Part shown: positions 1 through 5,474 of the stretch, one piece after another | How positions within the stretch are numbered: position 1 is the stretch's first letter | Layout of the letters: each line of letters opens with the position of its first letter | Source of the DNA: an uncultured Thermoplasmata archaeon | GTDB taxonomy: Archaea; Thermoplasmatota; Thermoplasmata; Methanomassiliicoccales; Methanomethylophilaceae | Reading direction: 5' to 3' | Assembly: GCA_946545675.1 (NCBI GenBank) | Contig: CAMNNR010000052.1 | Location: forward strand, 1-8,537 | Length of the DNA stretch: 8,537 nt | Program-made: the position numbers and the translations under genes | The notes under the pieces: model-generated | What the model was told of the DNA's origin: nothing | The model's database searches: none | Seen by the model: the letters and a program-made list of their open reading frames with translations, nothing else

Positions 1-66
1 ACGTTCTTCCTTGACCTCGGCTGCCAATCTTGCACGTTCTTCCTTGACCTCGGCTTCCCATCTTGC
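1..66 (-). repeat. 33-bp tandem repeat, two units visible, coding 11-residue helical repeats
   Basis: Positions 1-33 and 34-66 are near-identical direct repeats (31 of 33 bases match). On the minus strand they are in frame with the nuclease gene and encode ARWEAEVKEER followed by ARLAAEVKEER. An 11-residue (hendecad) period suits a continuous coiled coil. The array runs off the window, so the copy number is unknown. The position 67-70 ACGT continues the pattern only briefly. Confidence 0.85.
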
Positions 67-822
67 ACGTGCCCTCTCGAACATTTCGTACTCTTCTGCC
101 AAAGCGCCCACTGTGTTCGCCTCCTTGATAAATGATTCAGTTAAATTGATTTTAAACTTGTCTCTCAGAAGACGGTTCTTTTCATCTTCATCTATGTTGA
201 TGTCGATAAGTGTACTCATCATACCGATTGCATCTGTGCCATATTCATCCCCGTGACGTCCAAGATGTACCTCTATGACCTCGACCTTGTCCAGAGGACT
301 GGGTTCAGCATGGACTTCATCACCCTTCCTGAACCTGTAGAAACGATGCACCCAGGTGCTGTTACGATCCTTGACCGAGGGTGAAAGAAACACCCAGATG
401 CATACGATTTTCCTCAAATTGGTATAAAGCGTCTCCATATTGGGCTCATTCACTGCCTGTTCATCCAACAGGCGGCCGATGTAGTATAGCTGCCTATTGG
501 CCAGAGATCCCTTGTTCATCCAACTGCCCTGTCCTTCCACGGCCACGATCAGACCGAGCTCACCCTCAGGAGAGGGAATCTGAAACAGCGAGTCCAGGTA
601 TATCGGCCCTTTGCTGTCCGAGACTAGTTCCGTTTTAGCTCCCACCACCGTCTCCCCGTTTCCCTCTAGAGGAAGATATTCCATCACCTCCTCCCTGGTC
701 AAACCACTGAATTCTGTCAGGCAATCGCCCAAAAGCGATGCGAGCACGTACTTGTTGTGGATCAGTTCCTTGAAGAACTGGTCGCTCTTCTTTCTAAAAT
801 CGGATAAATTCGCCATGAACAT
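1..822 (-). CDS. Rpn-like PD-(D/E)XK nuclease/putative transposase, C-terminus cut by window edge
   Basis: An open frame on the minus strand runs to the window edge without a stop (274 codons seen). ATG 822 is chosen over the in-frame ATG 816 because a GGGGATC (compare the archaeal SD GGTGATC) lies 7 nt upstream of it, and a TGA lies two codons before it. Numbering from 822, the PD-(D/E)XK core is visible: Asp77 in IYLDSLF, then Glu96-Gly-Gln98 in LIVAVEGQ (the ExQ form usual in Rpn/PDDEXK_2 proteins). Further similarity follows in the RQLYYIGRLL and KIVCIWVFLSP segments, which recall the 'YYCGRML' and 'VYSIWIC' blocks of this family. The C-terminal part is charged and helical and ends in two 11-residue repeats. 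Known members cut DNA and promote recombination, and most are uncharacterised in archaea. Base composition looks more A/T-rich than in the downstream genes, which may indicate transfer. Family call fairly sure; target and role unknown. Confidence 0.8.
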   Translation of the reverse strand, partial: MFMANLSDFRKKSDQFFKELIHNKYVLASLLGDCLTEFSGLTREEVMEYLPLEGNGETVVGAKTELVSDSKGPIYLDSLFQIPSPEGELGLIVAVEGQGSWMNKGSLANRQLYYIGRLLDEQAVNEPNMETLYTNLRKIVCIWVFLSPSVKDRNSTWVHRFYRFRKGDEVHAEPSPLDKVEVIEVHLGRHGDEYGTDAIGMMSTLIDINIDEDEKNRLLRDKFKINLTESFIKEANTVGALAEEYEMFERARARWEAEVKEERARLAAEVKEER

Positions 823-927
823 GCTTCATGATCCCCGGATAAGAATGTCCCCTGTGCGGTTACAAAGTCACGATCTGGTCTGACCCTCCCGAAAAGTTTT
901 GAACGTCTCCGGGAATACATACTGAAG
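823..927. promoter_or_regulatory. Divergent intergenic region between nuclease and ASCH genes
   Basis: These 105 bp separate two divergently transcribed genes and must carry the nuclease promoter and probably that of the ASCH gene. On the minus strand, an imperfect A/T-rich stretch near 860-869 lies about 40 nt before the nuclease ATG. It could be a weak TATA box with a short leader that includes the GGGGATC site. For the ASCH gene, the A/T-rich run at 892-900 lies about 30 nt before ATG 928. Neither box is a good match, so only the region as a whole is called. Confidence 0.35.
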
Positions 928-1314
928 ATGTACGCCCTCCTCATGATGAAGATCTATGCCGACGAGATCCTCTCCGGCCGTACCACGTTCGATGCCAGGA
1001 GGCTCCCGACCGAGAAGAGGGGGAGGATCGCCATCGCCGATTCCAGCACCTTCAGGGTGTACGGCACCGCTGTGCTGAAGGACGTCAGGGAGATAACGTA
1101 CGGGGAATTCGTGAGATGGCACCAGATCGGCCCGTTCAGGGACACCCCCATCGCACCCTTCTGGGAAGGCCGCACCTGCTACGCTTACGACCTGGAGGAC
1201 GTGAGGAGACTCCCTGTCCCGGTTCAGCTTCCAAAGAAGGATGATAAGTCTATGTGGGTCGAAGTGCCAGATAGGATAGAACGTAATCTCTTTTCGCAGA
1301 CCACGCTCATCTGA
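928..1314 (+). CDS. ASCH-domain (PUA-like fold) protein
   Basis: This is a small 128-residue protein whose N-terminal ~100 residues read as an ASCH domain. A first strand (ALLMMK, 3-8) is followed by helix YADEILSGR (10-18), then the conserved 'G-x-T-x-x-x-x-R' pattern (Gly17, Thr19/20, Arg24). Next comes TEKRGRIAIADS (28-39), matching the usual 'kRGri.i' strand, and then VYGTAVLKDVREIT (50s-60s). ASCH domains are related to PUA domains and are thought to bind RNA or modified nucleosides; some have amidohydrolase activity on acetylated cytidine. No catalytic activity can be assigned here. ATG 928 is preferred over ATG 943 or 946 because those would cut into the first strand, but no clear ribosome binding site precedes any of the three. 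The last ~25 residues look like an unstructured or lineage-specific tail. It is a single-gene unit, divergent from the nuclease gene. Confidence 0.75.
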   Translation: MYALLMMKIYADEILSGRTTFDARRLPTEKRGRIAIADSSTFRVYGTAVLKDVREITYGEFVRWHQIGPFRDTPIAPFWEGRTCYAYDLEDVRRLPVPVQLPKKDDKSMWVEVPDRIERNLFSQTTLI

Positions 1315-1387
1315 TCCCCGAGGTACGTTATCGGATTGCGTGAAGCGGCAGGTCCGGACAGCATTCGTACCCGATGAAACATAGGAA

Positions 1388-1421
1388 ACAGATTTATTTG
1401 GTTCCCCACAATGCAGGACCA
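1388..1421 (+). promoter_or_regulatory. TATA-box promoter, probably leaderless, of the coiled-coil gene
   Basis: An A/T-rich box (ATTTATTT, 1392-1399) preceded by a purine-rich GGAAACA (possible BRE) stands out from G/C-rich surroundings. Its centre lies about 25 nt before ATG 1421, the normal archaeal TATA-to-start distance, and no Shine-Dalgarno is present. Transcription probably begins at or next to the start codon. The out-of-frame ATG at 1411 is not supported. Confidence 0.5.
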
Positions 1422-2179
1422 TGGACGGGACCGAAGGATCCGCAGCAGAACTCGAATGGCTCATCGAAGACCGCAGACGCCGTATCGAGGACGTGGAGGA
1501 AAGACTCTCGACCGAGGAGGACGAAGGTCTGAGACGCGGTCTCGAAGCCATGCTGCGTACCCTCAGGGAGGAGATAGACACCTTCACGCAGGAACTGGAT
1601 TCCCGTCAGGACGGCGATGACTTAGATTCCGAGATGGAGGACATCGACTCCAAGATCCGCGACATCAACCTTTGTCTGGAATCCGAGACGGACCCTGTCG
1701 TAAGGAACAACCTGGAAGTCTCCAAACGCTACCTGCAGATGGAACGCAACGGCCTCCTGATCAAGATGACCCAGAAGGAGAAGAGGAAGGACCCGATGGA
1801 GGAGAGGCTGGAGGAACTCGAAGGACTCGCCGCATCGCGCCTCCGCATGATCGAGGACCTCCGTACCAAACTGGAAAAGGCCGAGAAGGACCTCTCCTAC
1901 TACAAATCGGTGGCCGAGCATCCCGAAAGGAACGTCTCCTCGGACCGCACCCGCGTCACCCTCACTGCTGAAGCATTATCTGCTCTCCGCAACGAGTCCA
2001 AGGTGCTCTCGGTGGAGAACTACAACCTGAAGACACAGGTGAAGGAACTCAGGAAGGAGATAGACCGCAGGAGCGCTGACATAAAGGAACTCACCCTCCA
2101 CTGCAGGGAATCCGATTCGGAGATACTCAGACTCCAGGCCAGGGTCCAGGAACTCCGGATGAAACTGGAAGAAAAATGA
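1421..2179 (+). CDS. Coiled-coil protein of unknown function with internal duplication
   Basis: This 252-residue protein is very rich in Glu, Arg, Lys and Leu, has no hydrophobic membrane segment or signal peptide, and is almost entirely predicted helix by eye. Residues 22-59 and 79-116 align at an offset of 57 with matching Ile, Asp, Leu, Glu, Arg positions. Each copy looks like helix, short acidic turn (around TEEDE and ETDP), helix, that is, a helical hairpin. Residues about 124-170 and 181-252 are long heptad-type coiled coils (for example LRTKLEKAEKDL and LKTQVKELRKEID). There is no nucleotide-binding or metal motif, so it is not an SMC or Rad50 ATPase. It ends 107 bp before the repair operon, which has its own promoter, so co-function is not shown. 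It is probably cytoplasmic and structural or a scaffold; function unknown. The start is set by the TATA spacing. Confidence 0.75.
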   Translation: MDGTEGSAAELEWLIEDRRRRIEDVEERLSTEEDEGLRRGLEAMLRTLREEIDTFTQELDSRQDGDDLDSEMEDIDSKIRDINLCLESETDPVVRNNLEVSKRYLQMERNGLLIKMTQKEKRKDPMEERLEELEGLAASRLRMIEDLRTKLEKAEKDLSYYKSVAEHPERNVSSDRTRVTLTAEALSALRNESKVLSVENYNLKTQVKELRKEIDRRSADIKELTLHCRESDSEILRLQARVQELRMKLEEK

Positions 2180-2238
2180 GGTCTGGCTCATTCGGTTTTC
2201 CGTTATCTTCGGGAAGTTGAAAAAACATAACATCCCAC

Positions 2239-2286
2239 TGTCTTTATACTTCTACGGCATCCCCTATCCGACACAGGAGGAATAGG
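2239..2286 (+). promoter_or_regulatory. Promoter and Shine-Dalgarno of the addBA-like operon
   Basis: A TATA-like box (TTTATACT, 2243-2250) predicts transcription start near 2270. A strong GGAGG (2276-2280) then sits 6 nt before ATG 2287, giving a short leader of roughly 15 nt. Read as a bacterial promoter, TATACT would be a good -10, but the only -35 candidate (TTGAAA at 2217-2222) is 22 bp away, which is too far. The archaeal reading fits better. No internal promoter is visible further down, so this site probably drives all three genes. Confidence 0.55.
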
Positions 2287-2784
2287 ATGGCAGACCGTAA
2301 GTTCGTGAAAAAGGTAAGCAACGCCAAGGACCGCAAACTTTTCAAGATGTACCTCGACAAGATGGACTACAAACCCTCTAACAAGACAGTCGAGGAGCTC
2401 CGCATCCTATCCGACAGGATCCCCGAACCGGTCACCGACGACCTCCAGTACGCGTACTACGAGCACCGCATGGAAAGGCTCAAGAACGAGCGCTTCAGGA
2501 TCCTCACCGGCTACGGCCAGTGCAGGGGCATGCTGGTCACCCACAACGGAGACATAGTCTTCTGCTGTTGCAGGGACATGGCCCGCCTCATCGCGGACAC
2601 CAACGCCTACGGCCGCAAAGGGGCGATAGTCGTCCCCGCAAGGCACGGCGCCGCCTCCCACTACAACGACGGTTACTACCTCATAACCGAGGACGAGGAC
2701 GAGACCCTCAACGAGTGTCCCTTCTGCTTCTCCTCCGTACAGGAGAAGATCGACTACACCGAGGACTCCGAGACAGGTGAGTGA
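2287..2784 (+). CDS. Cysteine-containing protein of unknown function, first gene of addBA-like operon
   Basis: This 165-residue soluble protein was not recognised as any known family. The N-terminal half (1-75) is basic and helical, rich in Lys, Arg and Tyr. The middle carries Cys79 and a triplet Cys93-Cys94-Cys95 in the segment DIVFCCCRDM, followed by a Gly/His-containing stretch (His120, His125). The C-terminal part has Cys144-Pro-Phe-Cys147, a typical zinc-knuckle or rubredoxin-like CxxC, then an acidic tail. Cys93-95 with Cys144/147 could bind one zinc ion or an Fe-S cluster; this is an inference from spacing alone. The start is well supported by GGAGG 6 nt upstream. Its stop overlaps the next start by 4 bp (GTGA), so it is translationally coupled to the AddB-like protein. 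A role as an accessory subunit or regulator of the resection enzyme is plausible but unproven. Confidence 0.85.
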   Translation: MADRKFVKKVSNAKDRKLFKMYLDKMDYKPSNKTVEELRILSDRIPEPVTDDLQYAYYEHRMERLKNERFRILTGYGQCRGMLVTHNGDIVFCCCRDMARLIADTNAYGRKGAIVVPARHGAASHYNDGYYLITEDEDETLNECPFCFSSVQEKIDYTEDSETGE

Positions 2785-5474
2785 CCTTGCGCAGAGCGAA
2801 AAGCATCGACGAGCTCTACGCTGAGGTCAGGGATTACCGCTTCGTCCTGACGAACGATGCCGCCCTCGCCACCGCCCTCAACGCCATGAGGGACGTCAGC
2901 ACCCTGGACGGCTTCGCTTTCACCCCCAAGATGGCTGCCTCCTCGGTGGAGAGCACCATCCTGAAGACCAGACCCCTATCAGACCTGGAGATAGTGGAGA
3001 GGATCGAGAGGGACACCGGACTCGACTTCCGTTACATACACAGCGAGCTGGAGAACATCCGCGACATCCGCAGGTATACCGCCGACGTCGCCAAGTACCT
3101 CTACAGCTCCCGTGCGAAGGATGTCCTGGAGATCTACGACTCCCTCCCCACCACCGAGAAGGTGATGTCCATCTTCGACAGCACCGTCTACAAATATTTC
3201 CTCAACGAGGGACCGGTGGCGGTAATTGGCCTCGACCTCTTCAACGACCTGGACAAGCACATGCTCCCCTGCGAATTCGACGAGATCGATGCCTTCGTCG
3301 AGGGGGAGGAGTATGAGATCGGGACGATCTACGGCGTGGGAAACGACAGGCAGATTGCAGGCAGCATAGTGGACCTCATAGAACCCGAGACCGCCAATGA
3401 CACGGCGATCATCCTCGACCCCAGCAGCCCCGTGGCGGACGCTGTGCGTTCCGCCCTCTACCGCAGGAGGATCCCCTTCAAGAACAGTCTCGACATGAAG
3501 GACCTCGCACAGGTTCGCGACTATATCGAATTCCTCAATCTGGCACTTGACTTCAGGACCATCCGCGTCAGGGATGTCAGGGAACTCTTCTCTGTGTACC
3601 TCAGGGGACACGATAACGACCGCCCGAGGATCCTCAGGCCCGAGGAGGACAACTACCTCCTCCACAAGTACCAGATAACGGAGAAGACCGACCCGACCAC
3701 CGAGCTCCTCATCGAGACGATGAAGGACATCCGCGGCTGCAAATTCTCGCAGGTGGCGGAGATCCTCTACCGCAACATGCCCCAGAAGGCCTCGGTCATG
3801 ATGCTCCTCGACAGCATGGACCTGTCGGAGAAGATGATCACCTCTGCACTGGTATCCAGGCTCGCCTACGCCGTGAACAACGTCAGCGACCTGAAGCACA
3901 ATGAACAGGTCCCCGAATACGAGAGACACGGAGTCCTCCTGGCTGACTGCAGCAACTCCACCTACGTGGACAGGTCCTTCGTGATCTACATCGGTCTGGA
4001 CAGCGCCTGGGAGGTCACCGCCCCCGGGAAGGACTACGTGGACAAGGAACAGCTCGACCTGGACAACGCGGTCCGCATGAGCATCCTCCTGCAGCAGGGG
4101 ACCTCCCGCATCTACGCGGTGAAACCCGCCTCGGACGGTAAGGACACCCTCCCCTGCCCCACCTTCCAGACCATCTACAAGAGCATGGGGAAACCGAAGA
4201 GCATCAAGACCTTCGCCGACATTTGCGGAGAGTACAGACTCGGCTCCTGGTTCGTCCCCGGGACCGTGGAGAGGCCGGAGAGCGGTTCGATGGAGATTGA
4301 CCGTGACCCCAGGGACTGGAAGTTCTCCAAGACCTCCTACAACGCCTACTGCGACTGCCCCATCAAGTTCATGTTCTCCGAGCTCCTGTTCGGGGAGACC
4401 AACGAGAACATCATGCTGGGCAACTGCCTGCACGAACTCGCCGAACTCTACTTCTGCTATCCCGACCTGGTGAAGGAGAAGGGACTGGACCACTACGTCT
4501 CCCTCCTCTCCGACACCTATGCGGGGATCTCCGACGAATGCCACAGGGAGTTCGACCTCAGCAGGTTCAGGGTGTACGCCAACAACCTTCTCAGATACAT
4601 CGACGTCATCAGACCCGAGAAGGTCCCGCTTGACGCGAAAGTAGCCGATAGGGAGCATCCCAACGGCCTCATGATGTCCGAGGGCCTGGAATTTTGTTCC
4701 ACCCTCGCCGAGGGCAAGATCGACTGCGACGGACCCATGTTCGCCAAATACGACGTCCGCACCGGCGGACTCATATGCGACTACAAGAGCGGGAAGGTCA
4801 AGGAGCCCAAGGACATCGTGGACGGTTTCCTCGAGAAGGGCACCAAGATGGCGGAGTACCAGCCCCTGGTATACCTCTCCGTCCTCCGGGAGAACACCGA
4901 CGAACCCTGCGAGTTCGACCTGTTCTTCATCGGCGAGAACGACATAGAATCGATAGACCCAGAATACGATATCCTGCGCAACGTGAGGAGAGTGGTTTTG
5001 AGCAAACAGACTACCCGCGACCTCGTACTCGGACGCAACGGGACGGTGGAACGCAAGTATGTCAACACGAAATCCTACGCAAAGTTCGCGGAGAGATGGG
5101 ACAGCGTGGCGAATGTCCTGCTGACCTTCTACGACAGCGGGGACCTTGATTCCCCCTCGCTGGTCGATGCCCTCCTGAACGCGGCCAACGTCTCGGATGC
5201 CAAGACCAACAGGGAAAGCGCCCAGAGGATAGCCAACTTCGCCAGGGAGCAGATGGGTAACGGCTACTGCATCGCCGATGATGATTCCGTGATCGTCCCC
5301 TCCGATACCATGGACCGTTTCGTCTCCGTCCTGAAGGAACGCCACAAGACCGCCACCGACCAGATGTACGAACCCATCTACAGTCTGAACAAGGGAAGGA
5401 TCCAGTGCAAATACTGCACCTACAACAGGGTGTGTCTCAAGGCCTTCGTCGACGACGAGGAGGTTGCGGAATGA
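2781..5474 (+). CDS. addB: AddB/RexB-like nuclease subunit with Fe-S cluster signature
   Basis: This 897-residue protein has the AddB/RexB plan and should pair with the downstream AddA-like helicase in DNA double-strand end resection. The N-terminal part is a degenerate SF1 helicase scaffold with no Walker A (no GxGKT near residues 15-40). AddB-like landmarks remain: VAVIGLDLFNDLD (~146-158), AIILDPSSPVADAV followed by RRRIPF (~207-230), and HGVLLADC followed by FVIYIGLD (~383-406). The C-terminal PD-(D/E)XK nuclease is intact: His551 (CLHELAE), Asp648 (GKIDCDG), Asp667-Tyr-Lys669 (ICDYKSGK) and Gln694/Tyr698 (YQPLVY). It is framed by Cys526 (CDCPIKF; Cys524 also possible) and Cys876-x2-Cys879-x5-Cys885, the four-cysteine 4Fe-4S clasp of AddB and Cas4 nucleases. 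It is shorter than bacterial AddB (about 1,150). The GTG start overlaps the previous stop; TTG 2787, with GGTGA 5 nt upstream, is an alternative start. Confidence 0.9.
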   Translation: MTLRRAKSIDELYAEVRDYRFVLTNDAALATALNAMRDVSTLDGFAFTPKMAASSVESTILKTRPLSDLEIVERIERDTGLDFRYIHSELENIRDIRRYTADVAKYLYSSRAKDVLEIYDSLPTTEKVMSIFDSTVYKYFLNEGPVAVIGLDLFNDLDKHMLPCEFDEIDAFVEGEEYEIGTIYGVGNDRQIAGSIVDLIEPETANDTAIILDPSSPVADAVRSALYRRRIPFKNSLDMKDLAQVRDYIEFLNLALDFRTIRVRDVRELFSVYLRGHDNDRPRILRPEEDNYLLHKYQITEKTDPTTELLIETMKDIRGCKFSQVAEILYRNMPQKASVMMLLDSMDLSEKMITSALVSRLAYAVNNVSDLKHNEQVPEYERHGVLLADCSNSTYVDRSFVIYIGLDSAWEVTAPGKDYVDKEQLDLDNAVRMSILLQQGTSRIYAVKPASDGKDTLPCPTFQTIYKSMGKPKSIKTFADICGEYRLGSWFVPGTVERPESGSMEIDRDPRDWKFSKTSYNAYCDCPIKFMFSELLFGETNENIMLGNCLHELAELYFCYPDLVKEKGLDHYVSLLSDTYAGISDECHREFDLSRFRVYANNLLRYIDVIRPEKVPLDAKVADREHPNGLMMSEGLEFCSTLAEGKIDCDGPMFAKYDVRTGGLICDYKSGKVKEPKDIVDGFLEKGTKMAEYQPLVYLSVLRENTDEPCEFDLFFIGENDIESIDPEYDILRNVRRVVLSKQTTRDLVLGRNGTVERKYVNTKSYAKFAERWDSVANVLLTFYDSGDLDSPSLVDALLNAANVSDAKTNRESAQRIANFAREQMGNGYCIADDDSVIVPSDTMDRFVSVLKERHKTATDQMYEPIYSLNKGRIQCKYCTYNRVCLKAFVDDEEVAE
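5459..5470 (+). promoter_or_regulatory. Shine-Dalgarno of the addA-like gene
   Basis: GGAGGTT (5459-5465) lies within the end of addB, 6 nt before ATG 5471. It fixes this ATG as the start in preference to the upstream in-frame GTG at 5405, which would place 22 further codons inside addB. Confidence 0.75.

Noticed and set aside
1..66. Possible CRISPR array at the left edge
   Set aside because: The repeats abut with no spacers and are in frame with a coding sequence, so this is a protein-coding tandem repeat.
381..883. Plus-strand open frames of 85 and 90 codons across the nuclease gene
   Set aside because: They are antisense to the Rpn-like gene, with no ribosome binding site or recognisable domain; the minus strand has a continuous, family-like translation.
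868..1587. 239-codon open frame on the minus strand across the ASCH gene and the start of the coiled-coil gene
   Set aside because: It spans two plus-strand genes and the promoter between them, has a Ser/Arg-rich beginning with no domain, and the ASCH reading on the other strand is convincing.
1421..2179. SMC/Rad50-like ATPase for the coiled-coil gene
   Set aside because: No Walker A, Walker B, signature motif or zinc hook is present, and at 252 residues it is far too short.
2979..5345. 788-codon open frame on the minus strand, antisense to the AddB-like gene
   Set aside because: The plus-strand frame has clear AddB, nuclease and Fe-S motifs. The antisense translation is a low-complexity Val/Glu/Gly/His-rich product with no recognisable domain, as expected opposite a G/C-rich gene with strong third-position bias.
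5405..5470. 22-codon N-terminal extension of the AddA-like protein from GTG 5405
   Set aside because: It lies inside addB over the Fe-S cysteines, is not needed for the Q motif, and ATG 5471 has a well-placed GGAGGTT.
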